DNA of 59,581 nucleotides from Blautia sp. MSJ-9 (GCF_018919065.1 NZ_JAHLQG010000015.1:1-59581); one strand, 5' to 3'. Numbered from the stretch's first letter, positions 25,233 to 34,265 are shown. The notes: generated from the sequence alone by a model not told the origin. A program made the numbers and translations.

Positions 25233-26288
25233 CTATTTCAAGTGTTCCTCAAAAATTAATTCGAGTTCCTCATTCCCTCTCAAGAATTCATACTCTTTCT
25301 TATTTTCAATTTCCGAATACAATTCACGAACAAAATTTTTTCCAACTCCCGAAAAGGCTTTTCCCTGTGCAGTATCTTCATACCTGTAATACAAAGGGGA
25401 TTGTGTCATCTTCCAAGGCTTCTGTGATTCACTTAATAATTGCTTAATTAACTGAACACATTTTTCTACATCTTTTCGATATCCAGCAATCAGCAGATAT
25501 GGCACAGTGTTGCCGTAATTCCATAGTCCAAACAACGATATCATGTGATCTGTAATCTCAGCAATTCTCTCTGCTTTATCATGATTTCCTGTTTCTTCTT
25601 CCATTTCAATTAACTTATACAAGTAGCTTTGAATATTGACAACTGCCTGTAGCAGTTTCCCTTCCAGGAATAACGCAGCAGTGTCTGTTCCTTCCTGATG
25701 TGCTAATACACTTGTTTTCATAATCGTTGCATCAATTACAGTATCAGGAATTTTTTTCAAAAGGGCATTTGCTTCTTCATATTTCTCCATTTGGACATAT
25801 TTTGTTGCAAGTATAAAAACGCTTGAATTTCTCACTCTTTCATCCTGACTATCTGCTGTTCGTTCCAGCCACTCAATAATAGCTGTATTATATTCCATTC
25901 GTTCTTCGCCATTAAGATCTGACAAAGTCAAAGATCCGTTCAGAACGGTTGCGATCGTATATATTAATAAGTCGCAATGAGGATACTCCTGTATTTTACA
26001 AGATGCCATCTCGAAAGCCTCTGTAAAGCTGTCCAATGAAACTTCCGAAAGTTCATTCACAAATTGTCCAATCTCTTTTTCGGTCAATTCTTCACGAAAC
26101 GAAAACAATTCATTCATATCAATTTTCAATAGTCGTGCCAAAGCTGGAAGTAATGAGATATCGGGATATGTATTTCCCTTTTCCCATTTATTTACCGCAG
26201 GAGTAGAAACACCCAGATAATTTGCCACCTGTTCTTGTGTTAATCCCGCAGTTTTTCGATAGTTTTTTATCTGCTCACCAATACGCAT
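25233..26288 (-). CDS. XRE-family regulator with TPR-like C-terminal domain
   Basis: A 351-aa protein. An N-terminal XRE helix-turn-helix (RIGEQIKNYRKTAGLTQEQV to about residue 65) is followed by roughly 280 residues of helical repeats, as in RRNPP-like peptide-responsive regulators. AGGAGGTGTGAACA precedes the ATG. It converges on the type I locus just downstream; the second locus also has an XRE gene in the same place. The target is unknown. Confidence 0.85.
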   Translation of the reverse strand: MRIGEQIKNYRKTAGLTQEQVANYLGVSTPAVNKWEKGNTYPDISLLPALARLLKIDMNELFSFREELTEKEIGQFVNELSEVSLDSFTEAFEMASCKIQEYPHCDLLIYTIATVLNGSLTLSDLNGEERMEYNTAIIEWLERTADSQDERVRNSSVFILATKYVQMEKYEEANALLKKIPDTVIDATIMKTSVLAHQEGTDTAALFLEGKLLQAVVNIQSYLYKLIEMEEETGNHDKAERIAEITDHMISLFGLWNYGNTVPYLLIAGYRKDVEKCVQLIKQLLSESQKPWKMTQSPLYYRYEDTAQGKAFSGVGKNFVRELYSEIENKKEYEFLRGNEELELIFEEHLK

Positions 26289-26508
26289 TGTTCACACCTC
26301 CTGTCCTTATTTCCATTATAGCGTTCCCAATACATGTTTACAATTGAGCCTTTGTTTACTTATTACTTTCTTTTTTTAACTTTCAATTAATTTTCTCTAA
26401 TATTTATATCATCAGCAACAAACTGCCCACAAGTTTAAGAACGGGCTACTAACCCTCAAACAACCGTGTATTACATTGCATCAACTAAACCAACCTTGTT
26501 ATCCTGAA

Positions 26509-27096
26509 TCACCACTCCTTCATCTTCGCTTCATGCCTATTTTTCATAATTTGCAACTGGTATATAATGACAGGGATTAGAAAAATCACAGCAACTATGC
26601 CTAAAATAACAGACCGATTTACGGTAGCAAATGCCGCGAGCATAAGCATTAATAAAAGCCAGGGATTTCGCAAATTACTGTAATAATTTGCCCTATCTTC
26701 ATGGGACGTATGAAGGTCAAAAGGTTTTCCATCATTTTCTTTTTCTACAATCAGCAATTCCCTGTTAAATGTTGTAGTGTTTGTTGCAACACGACCGCCA
26801 ATTTCAGCCCACGGACGCCAGCGAACTTTACCAACAGAATAATTAAGATTGATATTTTTATAGAATACGGAATATCCCATTTCTTCCAAGAAATCATGGT
26901 AATCTTCAGCATTAGCTTTTGATTTTTGTCCTATAAACTCCACGCAATATTGAACTTGACCTGGCTTACATTTTTCAAATTCATAGAGTAATTTTCCCGT
27001 TCGAATAAGGCGATAACCTTTTTCAGCCATCTTATTCAGCCAGTTTTTCTGTACCGTCAATAGCCCACCAAAAAAACGATAACACTTTTTGCTCAT
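26509..27096 (-). CDS. DUF2812 membrane protein
   Basis: A 195-aa protein. The N-terminal soluble DUF2812 domain (KKCYRFFGGLLTVQKNWLNK, YRLIRTGKLLYEFEKC) is followed by two membrane helices near residues 145-182. This family is nearly always paired with PadR regulators, as here (4-nt ATGA overlap). It may sense or relay a membrane signal; the function is not known. Confidence 0.85.
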   Translation of the reverse strand: MSKKCYRFFGGLLTVQKNWLNKMAEKGYRLIRTGKLLYEFEKCKPGQVQYCVEFIGQKSKANAEDYHDFLEEMGYSVFYKNINLNYSVGKVRWRPWAEIGGRVATNTTTFNRELLIVEKENDGKPFDLHTSHEDRANYYSNLRNPWLLLMLMLAAFATVNRSVILGIVAVIFLIPVIIYQLQIMKNRHEAKMKEW

Positions 27097-27416
27097 AGTG
27101 TACCTCCTACAATTCCGCTTGCAATATCTACAAGTTCACGAAGTCTGATAAGTTCTTTTTCAGCTATCTCCTTTCCTTTTACAGTGATAAGATACTCTTT
27201 TTTTCTACCTTCACTATCTCCAAAAAGCTCAATCCACCCCTTTTCCTGCATTGAATTTAATGCACCATATAAAGTGCCTGCTCCCAATGAAAGCCGCCCA
27301 CCTGTTTTTTCTTCAATGAACTGCATGACAGCATATCCGTGTTTAGGTGAATAGAGTGAAAGCAAAATATAGAATGTCACTTCTGTGAGTGCACCACTTT
27401 TCACATTATCCCTCAT
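27093..27416 (-). CDS. PadR-family transcriptional regulator
   Basis: A 107-aa PadR-type winged-helix protein: TEVTFYILLSLYSPKHGYAV, then TLYGALNSMQEKGWIEL and RKKEYLITVKGKEI. It is cotranscribed with the DUF2812 gene. A perfect 15-bp inverted repeat just upstream is its likely operator, so it should repress its own operon. Confidence 0.92.
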   Translation of the reverse strand: MRDNVKSGALTEVTFYILLSLYSPKHGYAVMQFIEEKTGGRLSLGAGTLYGALNSMQEKGWIELFGDSEGRKKEYLITVKGKEIAEKELIRLRELVDIASGIVGGTL

Positions 27417-27428
27417 AGCATTCCCTCC

Positions 27429-27470
27429 TTATTACGGTTACTGTAATAACTATATCAGTAACCGTAATAA
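27429..27470 (-). promoter_or_regulatory. PadR operator
   Basis: TTATTACGGTTACTG (27429-27443) and its exact reverse complement (27456-27470) are separated by 12 nt, 12 bases upstream of the padR start. Confidence 0.75.
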
Positions 27471-27548
27471 AAATCAAGAGATGTGAAATAAATCTTAATA
27501 AGCCGGATAGTATTATGCTTTTCCTGTTCAGTCCTTTACAAACAATAC

Positions 27549-27749
27549 TTATACATAAAGTATTTCTCTTCCAGTCAACAACAAATATTGATATTTTGCT
27601 AATCTGTGTTCCTTCAGAAACTGTTTCCTCAGCATTCCATATTTCCCATATATCGGTTCTTCTTCATTCAGTGCCAAATCTGGCAAATAATAATCTCCAT
27701 GCAAAGTATAGCTTAATCCGTTCTTTTCATCATAAATGTGTTTTTCCAT
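27549..27749 (-). pseudogene. Truncated TnpV transposon protein
   Basis: A 66-aa frame starting like TnpV (MEKHIYDEKNGLSYTLHGDY, then IYGKYGMLRKQFLKEH) but stopping after LLLTGREILYV. The family's C-terminal half of about 60 residues is missing. It sits 4 nt after the Mob gene. The matching C-terminal half is present in a second remnant at 32362-32690. Confidence 0.75.
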
Positions 27750-27753
27750 AATC

Positions 27754-29032
27754 TTATCTCTCCATTTCTCTGTTTTTTGATTTAGTTTTCTTACGTTGCT
27801 GATTCTCCATCTCGCTCTTTTTCATTCCCCATACCAATCTTTCATGAATATTTCCCTTCGGCATTTGCTCCATCCATCGCTTTTCTTCCAGAGTTTTCTC
27901 ATTTTGAATATCCTGCTGTACTGCAGCATCTACAGTTTCTATTCCCAGAACACGCACAACACAATCATACCTATAAGAAACACCTTGTAATATATCTTTT
28001 TCTTCTGACAATTTCTGATTGTCTTTACGCATATCATTCAGTTCGCTCTGAATACCATTATATTTCTGTTTCAGCTTTTGATATTTTCCCTTCCAATTTT
28101 CCACCTCTTTCATAAGTTCTTTAACCTGAGCCGCCATTGCAGCAACCTTATTCTTTAATCGAATAAACAGCGGTTTAATTTTTTTATCCCGATAAGTTAC
28201 TGCCCGTTCCAACGTGCCTGCTTCCGGCAATAGCGTTTTAACCGTTCCATATTCTTTGATTTCTTTGCTCACATTATCCATAATCGGCTGTAGCTGTTCT
28301 CTGCGATCTTCCAGGCTTTTTAATTCTTTTTCTGCGTTTCCTGCCTTTTGTTCTGCTTCTTGCTTCGCCTTGATTGCCTGTTCCTTATCGTCTTTTAAAA
28401 CCTGAATATCTACTCTGGATTCTGCAATTTGTGCTGTCAATTCTTCATTTTCTGCTGTTAGATACTCTTTCTCTTGTTCCAATTTCTGTACTTCCTTTTT
28501 ACGCTCTTTTTTCTTAAAATTGTAAACATCCAGATGTTCCTCATGAGTACCTTTCTGTTCCCATTCAATTCCATATTGCTTTGCAATCTCTGCCAGAACT
28601 TCTTTTTCATGATTTATCCACTGATTCAGTTCTGTATCATGCTTATTTCCACCTTGAAATCCAGGACTTTTTAATGCCTGTTTCATCGAAACCCTTGTAT
28701 CCATTCCTTTGCCTTTCCACCCCGTCACATAAGGAATAAAATCAATATGCAGATGTGGAGTAGCCTCATCCTGGTGCAGATAACAGCAAAATATCCGAAG
28801 TGTCGGATTTCGTTTCTGGAAATCTTTCACATACCCGTTCAGTACCTTTACAGCCAAATCTCCCTCATCTGTTCCAACAGCCATATCTTCTCGGTTTCCA
28901 ATCTGGAAAATCACTTCATGGAACAGCTTTTCCTGTTTCCCTTGGCGAATCTTTTCATAATAATTTGTAATCTGCCGATCTTTTCTTTTCCCGACATTAT
29001 ACCGTTCTACAGCTTCATCAAACAGCTCTTTA
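27754..29032 (-). pseudogene. 5'-truncated Mob/Pre relaxase
   Basis: The frame encodes the C-terminal two thirds of a MobV/Pre plasmid recombination protein: the HLHIDFIPY metal-binding motif, then a coiled coil of about 250 residues. Homology runs upstream of the apparent GTG start (28914) through ELFDEAVERYNVGKRKDRQI to about 29032, where it breaks into the RepA fragment. The N-terminal catalytic Tyr/Arg region is lost, so the relaxase should be inactive. Confidence 0.75.
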
Positions 29033-29370
29033 TGTAGCCAGATTATTTTTAATCTGAACCACTGCTCTTAAATCCGATTCTCCCTCTATTCTTCCTACCA
29101 GTAATACGCTTCTGGCTACCGCAAAAAAGTCAATCGAACCCATTCCTCTATGTGCAGCTTTATTTCCCCCAGCTTTATTCATGTGTCCGATTAATAAAAT
29201 TGCACATTTATACTTTTCTGCCAGCAAGCTCAATCTTTTTGTCATATCCCTTGCTTCATTTGCCCGGTTCATATCCATTGTTCCTCCAAGGTATGCCTGA
29301 ATCGGATCTAAAATAAGCACTCTCGCACCAGTCTGTTTGATAGCAGATTCCAGTCTCTCATCAATCATGA
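29030..29370 (-). pseudogene. Fragment of RepA-like AAA ATPase
   Basis: The part from DERLESAIKQTG to VVQIKNNLA matches the middle of RepA/hexameric helicase-like ATPases of mobilisable elements (Walker B VLILDPIQAYLGG, LLIGHMNKAGG, GSIDFFAVARSVL). The Walker A half and the C terminus are missing on either side; the upstream part of the frame is antisense to another fragment. Together with Mob and TnpV it marks a decayed element. Confidence 0.7.
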
Positions 29371-29542
29371 ATCCAATGAACTCCGGTATGAACTGGATAT
29401 AAATAATAAACTTCCCGGTGATATAGAAACAGAAACACAGAAATGGTATGCCGGACTTCGCTTTTATGGAAATAATCCGGAACATTCTTTAAACGCAGAT
29501 ATGTGTAAGAAAGAGAATCCACTGGAAAGGAGGGCTAAGCCA

Positions 29543-29662
29543 ATGAGTATTGTGGACTTTATTGCAGTCGTGAGCTTCGGCATCACCTGCTTTTGTGCCG
29601 GATACACATTCGGCAAAGATAATAACAAGACACAAAAAAACCGCCCCAGCCTCGCAAACTGA
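29543..29662 (+). CDS. Predicted type I toxin-like membrane peptide, copy 2
   Basis: A 39-aa peptide, about 70% identical to copy 1 over 32 residues (IVDFIAVVSFGITCFCAGY, then KDNNKTQKNRPSLAN). It has the same AAAGGAGGG ribosome site but a longer basic tail. The upstream bases differ from copy 1 beyond about 25 nt, so its promoter was replaced or lost by the insertion of the RepA fragment. Function is inferred from architecture. Confidence 0.68.
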   Translation: MSIVDFIAVVSFGITCFCAGYTFGKDNNKTQKNRPSLAN

Positions 29663-29723
29663 ACGGTTATTTTTAATCAATTAAGTATGTGGACTAACCG
29701 TCTATCGGTAGCACTCTTTTTCT
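29634..29723 (-). ncRNA. Predicted antisense antitoxin RNA, copy 2
   Basis: The promoter TTGACA (29753-29758), 17 nt, TAATAT (29730-29735) on the minus strand is the same as copy 1. The RNA ends in AACCG...CGGTT followed by TTTTTTT. About 78 nt covering the promoter and RNA 5' end differ from copy 1 at only about two positions, much better conserved than surrounding DNA. Confidence 0.7.
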
Positions 29724-29729
29724 ATAATC

Positions 29730-29758
29730 ATATTAGCACGCATGTGTGAAAATGTCAA
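29730..29758 (-). promoter_or_regulatory. Antitoxin RNA promoter, copy 2
   Basis: TTGACA-17-TAATAT, the same as at 25156-25184. Confidence 0.75.
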
Positions 29759-29767
29759 AAATTTTCT

Positions 29768-30709
29768 TCATTCTTGGTTATTAATCTCCTTGATCAACTG
29801 TACTGCCTTCTCTGCATCATCGGTTTTCACGAATATATCCACACCATATATTCCAAATCCAGGTGCCCCATGCATTGCAACATTCGCACCTGCTTCCTGT
29901 GAAAAAGCTGCTATTCCATTTTGCTTTAACATTTCTACAAGTTGTTCTGTCTCTACTATATTCTGTGCATTATAAATTTTTGTCCATTCTACCTTAGATA
30001 GGGAAGTTTCCTTTTTCTCCTGAACATTTAACGAATTCTGGTTTCTTTTTCGATTAATAAATGCCAAGAGCCTAAGAATAATAAATGCCACAATAATAAT
30101 GCCAATCAGAAATCCCAATGCTAATCGTGTTACCTGTGTTTCTGTAGCTCCCATTCTAAATAAGCATACACCATAGATGACGGTAAAAATTCCTGCAAAT
30201 ATCACACTGGTGAGAAAATCTCTCCATATAGTAGCACTTTTTGGCAAACATTTATCCCATATTCCATTATACACCATAATAGAGGCGTACAGGATTCCTC
30301 CTACCAAAGCAGTTGCTGTCTCTCCTAAAACCAAGCGAATATCCACAGTTAATAACATCTGAATAATAATCGCTAACACACTAATCACAAACATTGATGC
30401 GAATGCAAGATTTCCAGCCTTTAATGCTTTTTGTTTCACCCATCCTTCATACACCACAACTTTGTCCAGTGTTTCTTTCATCTCTTTATTCATAGTCTGG
30501 CTCCTTTCTCCATCCAGGAGCTCTCTCATCTCAACATCGTAATATTCAGCAAGTTGAACAAGTATACTGAGATCTGGCATATTTATTCCTGTTTCCCATC
30601 TGGAAACTGTTCTTGCAGATACCTCAAACTTCTCGGCAAGCTGCTCTTGCGTAAGATTCTTTTCTTTACGACATTGCTTTAAAAAAGCTCCAATCTTTTT
30701 TGTGTCCAT
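29768..30709 (-). CDS. XRE regulator with membrane domain and DUF2007 tail
   Basis: A 313-aa protein. It has an XRE helix-turn-helix (residues 4-60, LTQEQLAEKFEVSARTVSRW), four hydrophobic helices (about 95-225), and a C-terminal DUF2007-like domain (WTKIYNAQNIVETEQLVEML, PGFGIYGVDIFV). The start at 30709 follows GAGAGG; an ATG at 30742 has no site. A DNA-binding domain tethered to the membrane suggests envelope sensing. It precedes the DUF3784/SdpI-like gene group. Confidence 0.82.
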   Translation of the reverse strand: MDTKKIGAFLKQCRKEKNLTQEQLAEKFEVSARTVSRWETGINMPDLSILVQLAEYYDVEMRELLDGERSQTMNKEMKETLDKVVVYEGWVKQKALKAGNLAFASMFVISVLAIIIQMLLTVDIRLVLGETATALVGGILYASIMVYNGIWDKCLPKSATIWRDFLTSVIFAGIFTVIYGVCLFRMGATETQVTRLALGFLIGIIIVAFIILRLLAFINRKRNQNSLNVQEKKETSLSKVEWTKIYNAQNIVETEQLVEMLKQNGIAAFSQEAGANVAMHGAPGFGIYGVDIFVKTDDAEKAVQLIKEINNQE

Positions 30710-30859
30710 GTCTCTACCTCTCTTCCACTTACAGCTTACCAATATGTACCCAAATTACCACGACATAAAACGAGAATCCGCTAATTTTCAACCGGACATC
30801 GTATGTCTAAAACAAATAAACGGTATTTTCACCCCAAAAGCATTCTATTCCTCTATAAA

Positions 30860-31174
30860 TTAACCTTCTCTTTTATGTCTATCCATAAGCAGCAGAATAA
30901 ACATAACAAACCATATCACCCATGCAATTAAACAACCAGTTCCTATATGCCAAATATCTATAATCATTCCAGCAATAAAAGGAATTGACATAAACATCAT
31001 TCTCTTCCCATATGCCTTACACATAGCATTTTCATCATATTTTTTTCGTTCTTCTGCTGATTTCATATTATAACCAGACAAGAATTTGGATGCTTGTCCT
31101 TTTGACCTATAAAACCATATTCCAAATAAAAGCATAATCACTGCCATTGCAAAGTCAAAAATAATATAGAACAT
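30860..31174 (-). CDS. DUF3784 membrane protein
   Basis: A 104-aa protein with three hydrophobic helices and the DUF3784 core (FLSGYNMKSAEERKKYDENA). The ATG at 31174 has AAGGAAG before it; the frame open from 31237 overlaps the next gene without a site. Relatives cluster with SdpI-type immunity proteins, as here. Function unknown. Confidence 0.75.
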   Translation of the reverse strand: MFYIIFDFAMAVIMLLFGIWFYRSKGQASKFLSGYNMKSAEERKKYDENAMCKAYGKRMMFMSIPFIAGMIIDIWHIGTGCLIAWVIWFVMFILLLMDRHKREG

Positions 31175-31211
31175 ATAATGCTTCCTTTCAGTCGATTCCA
31201 CAAACTTGAAG

Positions 31212-31403
31212 TTATTGATCTTCTGAATCCAATCCAAGTTCTTTCAACTCTTTTTCGTTTTGGATATCTTCATCAGTTTTCTTTCCAGTGATAGCACTGT
31301 AGGCTTCTTTGATGCCATTTTTCACTGCCCATTTGATAACGAAATACAGTGCAATCAAAATAACAATTGCGGTTCCTCCGCTTATACCTAATTCATTCCA
31401 CAT
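31212..31403 (-). CDS. Small membrane protein (DUF6019-like)
   Basis: A 63-aa protein with one membrane helix (residues 9-27) and an acidic tail (TGKKTDEDIQNEKELKELG). It resembles the small DUF6019-type proteins found next to DUF3784/SdpI genes. The family call is tentative. Confidence 0.55.
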   Translation of the reverse strand: MWNELGISGGTAIVILIALYFVIKWAVKNGIKEAYSAITGKKTDEDIQNEKELKELGLDSEDQ

Positions 31404-31452
31404 AATTCAATCCTCCAAATTTCGATTTTCATTTTCGCCAATTGGAAGTTAG

Positions 31453-31818
31453 CTATTTTTTCATTCCTTGCTTTGTAAAATGCTTATGCAACAAAAATTC
31501 TGTCGGAATAATTGTAAGCACCATAATTCCTAATTGTAAAAACACCAAATAAACAGAAATCATTTCAAAGTTTGTATCATCTTTCGTTAAAATCAAAATA
31601 AAAATCGATAGTATCACCAGGATGATTCCTAAAACAAAGTTTATCCAGCCCCAACACCTGTGTGCATATCTCCATGTTTCATCATTCATCCTTCACATAG
31701 TAGTTCGATATCCCGAACTCCCCTGCCGATCTTTAGGAGGCTTATCTTTCCACGTATATCCCAATATAATCATAGATAACGATACTAAAAGTGAACACGC
31801 AGATAAAAATATAAACAT
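31453..31818 (-). pseudogene. SdpI-like immunity protein split by in-frame TGA
   Basis: From the ATG at 31818, a helix and then GSSGYRTTM are read. A TGA at 31693-31695 follows, and the same frame goes on with MNDETWRYAHRCWG and two more helices to 31453. In SdpI proteins the motif is continuous (GYRTxxSxxNxxTW), so a single Ser-to-stop change (TCA to TGA) explains the break. The 78-aa 3' part could restart at 31689, but GAAGG touches the ATG. SdpI family members protect against the toxin SdpC or act in autolysin control. Confidence 0.7.
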
Positions 31819-31873
31819 TACAGAGATCTCCTCTCAACTTCTGATTAATTTGCTCTAAAGACTGAAGTTGTCA

Positions 31874-32218
31874 TCAAATAAACCCTACCCATATTCCAAC
31901 CGCTATAAGTAGCATACCTAATATTCTTCCGATAAATCCCGCCTTTTTATTTCCAAATAAAGCAGTTGTTTCTGGAGTAGTAAATGGAAGCAAAACAACA
32001 GTAACCCCCATTACTATAATTCCACTTCCAATCATGCAGTTGCGGCTTGACACAACACCATAAAACATAGCTAAAAACCCTAAAATAATGCCCGAAATGA
32101 AATACTTAATTTTATGTCTATCTTTTTCAATTATCTTTCTATAGCTGTTTTCGCACTCACTGCTACAAAATTCCAAATTACTATCTAATTCTTTGCCACA
32201 ATATCTACATTTTTTCAT
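31874..32218 (-). CDS. Zinc-ribbon membrane protein
   Basis: A 114-aa protein. The N-terminal zinc ribbon (CRYCG...CSSEC, residues 4-25) is of the DUF2116 kind and is followed by three hydrophobic segments. The ATG at 32218 has GAGGAAG upstream; the longer frame from 32254 does not. It belongs to the small-membrane-protein cargo of this block. Function unknown. Confidence 0.65.
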   Translation of the reverse strand: MKKCRYCGKELDSNLEFCSSECENSYRKIIEKDRHKIKYFISGIILGFLAMFYGVVSSRNCMIGSGIIVMGVTVVLLPFTTPETTALFGNKKAGFIGRILGMLLIAVGIWVGFI

Positions 32219-32361
32219 AGTAACTTCCTCGATAATTTTCAAAATTTTATCCAAAAGCTCTCGATTTGTCTTTACTTTATTCTACCATAGTTCATTTTAA
32301 AATACTATTCCAATACACACAAAACAGAAAAAAGCAATCCTTTTCGACCGCCTATTTCCAC

Positions 32362-32690
32362 CTACATATATATCGTATTTTTCACTACAATTTCTTCTAC
32401 ACTGGATTTTATATTAATCATTAATCTAACCCACTTCATCTGATCCTGTGCCTTTAATTCTTCCGTCGCACCCTGTTTTTTCACCATCTGTTCCATAAGT
32501 ATTTCCACCTGCTTTCTGGCTTCCTGATCAATCTGATTCAGGTGTTCCGTCAGCTTTCCAGTCAATAGCAAGTATTGATATTTTGCTGATCTGTGTTCCT
32601 TCAGGAACTGTTTTCGCAACATTCCATATTTTCCATATATCGGTTCTTCTTCATTCAACAGCAAAGATTTCATCAAATATCCATATTTTA
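32362..32690 (-). pseudogene. TnpV remnant lacking its N terminus
   Basis: From about LNEEEPIYGKYGMLRKQFLK to the C terminus (KLTEHLNQIDQEARKQVEIL, then NIKSSVEEIVVKNTIYM) this is TnpV. The N-terminal 25 residues are replaced where the frame runs into the antisense of the tuf terminator. It complements the remnant at 27549-27749, which has the N terminus only. Confidence 0.7.
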
Positions 32691-32727
32691 ATATAGAATT
32701 ATTTTTCATGATTTTTATGTTTCCAGG

Positions 32728-32884
32728 CAACAGAAAAACCCCGGAAACCTTACGGTTCCGGGGTATCTTACGTTTGGACACAATGTACCTTATGGTACTC
32801 AATATATATAATTAAGATGTTATGCTAAAATTATTCGATAACTGTAGCAACACGTCCTGATCCTACAGTACGTCCACCTTCACG
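32728..32884 (-). repeat. Genuine tuf 3' end, reference copy of the triple repeat
   Basis: The last 18 codons of tuf plus 3' untranslated region and terminator. The matching segments at 17954-18111 (about four differences) and 24538-24687 (eroded) are in the same orientation. Confidence 0.88.
32734..32763 (-). terminator. tuf/str operon terminator
   Basis: On the minus strand CCCCGGAACC-gtaa-GGTTTCCGGGG is followed by TTTTT. It ends the str operon about 70 nt after tuf. Confidence 0.9.
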
Positions 32885-34024
32885 GATAGCGAAAGTAAGA
32901 CCCTGAGCCATAGCGATTGGGTGGATCAGTTCGATTGTCATTTCGATGTTATCTCCAGGCATGCACATTTCTGTTCCTTCTGGAAGGTTGCAAACACCTG
33001 TTACGTCTGTTGTTCTGAAGTAGAACTGTGGACGATAGTTGTTGAAGAATGGAGTATGACGTCCACCTTCATCTTTTGTCAGAACGTAAACCTGAGCTGT
33101 GAATTTTGTATGGCATGTGATTGTTCCTGGTTTAGCAAGAACCTGTCCACGCTCGATTTCGTTTCTCTGAACACCACGAAGAAGTGCACCGATGTTATCA
33201 CCAGCCTGAGCTTCATCAAGGAGTTTACGGAACATTTCGATACCAGTTACAACAACTTTACGAGTTTCTTCTTTGATACCAACGATTTCAACTTCGTCAG
33301 ATACGTGAAGAACACCAGCTTCTACTCTACCAGTAGCAACTGTACCACGACCTGTGATAGAGAATACGTCCTCTACAGGCATTACGAATGGTTTATCTGT
33401 GTCACGCTGTGGGTCTGGAATGTAGCTGTCAACAGCATCCATAAGTTCCATGATCTTGTCTCCCCACTCGCTGCTCGGATCTTCAAGAGCTTTAAGAGCT
33501 GAACCCTGGATTACCGGGATGTCATCTCCTGGGAAGTCGTACTCGCTTAAGAGTTCACGAATTTCCATTTCTACCAGTTCAAGAAGTTCTTCATCGTCTA
33601 CCATATCGCATTTGTTCATGAATACAACGATGTAAGGAACACCTACCTGACGGGAAAGAAGGATGTGCTCTTTAGTCTGAGCCATAACACCATCAGTAGC
33701 AGCAACAACGAGGATAGCACCATCCATCTGAGCTGCACCTGTGATCATGTTCTTAACGTAGTCAGCATGTCCTGGGCAGTCAACGTGTGCATAGTGTCTA
33801 TGCTCTGTTTCGTACTCAACGTGTGCTGTAGAAATTGTGATACCACGCTCTCTTTCTTCTGGAGCTTTATCGATGTTAGCGAAATCTGTAGCTGTGTTAC
33901 CAGCAACTCTTTCAGCCAGAACTTTTGTGATAGCTGCAGTTAAAGTTGTTTTACCATGGTCAACGTGTCCGATGGTACCAATGTTACAATGCGGTTTTGT
34001 TCTCTCAAACTTAGCTTTTGCCAT
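32831..34024 (-). CDS. tuf: Elongation factor Tu
   Basis: A 397-aa EF-Tu of full length. It has GHVDHGKTT (P loop, about 19-27), [14 protein letters not shown] for guanine, and the conserved end [15 protein letters not shown]. It delivers aminoacyl-tRNA to the ribosome as a GTPase. It is the last gene of the str operon, and also has its own promoter in the fusA-tuf gap. AAGGAGG precedes the ATG. Its 3' end is the repeated segment that bounds the accessory zone. Confidence 0.99.
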   Translation of the reverse strand: MAKAKFERTKPHCNIGTIGHVDHGKTTLTAAITKVLAERVAGNTATDFANIDKAPEERERGITISTAHVEYETEHRHYAHVDCPGHADYVKNMITGAAQMDGAILVVAATDGVMAQTKEHILLSRQVGVPYIVVFMNKCDMVDDEELLELVEMEIRELLSEYDFPGDDIPVIQGSALKALEDPSSEWGDKIMELMDAVDSYIPDPQRDTDKPFVMPVEDVFSITGRGTVATGRVEAGVLHVSDEVEIVGIKEETRKVVVTGIEMFRKLLDEAQAGDNIGALLRGVQRNEIERGQVLAKPGTITCHTKFTAQVYVLTKDEGGRHTPFFNNYRPQFYFRTTDVTGVCNLPEGTEMCMPGDNIEMTIELIHPIAMAQGLTFAIREGGRTVGSGRVATVIE

Positions 34025-34103
34025 TTTAAAACGTCCTCCTTAAAACATTTGGCTCTTATATTATTATAGAGCATCTTTTTCGGTTTTAAACTTGCTATCC
34101 TTG

Positions 34104-34132
34104 ATTATATTGCAAAACAAAGATATTTGCAA
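34104..34132 (-). promoter_or_regulatory. Internal tuf promoter
   Basis: TTGCAA (34127-34132), 17 nt, TATAAT (34104-34109) on the minus strand, inside the 287-nt fusA-tuf gap. Confidence 0.7.
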
Positions 34133-34265
34133 GCACTTTATACAATTTGATAACCGACATACTGCGGGTATTGCTTTCCACATCGAAAAAACAGCCCCGT
34201 ACCAGACTCAGAGTACTCCGAAACAGATACAATCAGCAGTCCGTTATGAATTGTTATATCTTCTA

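Noticed and set aside
32691..32802. N-terminal 38 residues of the second TnpV frame
   Set aside because: They are the antisense of the tuf terminator, not TnpV sequence.
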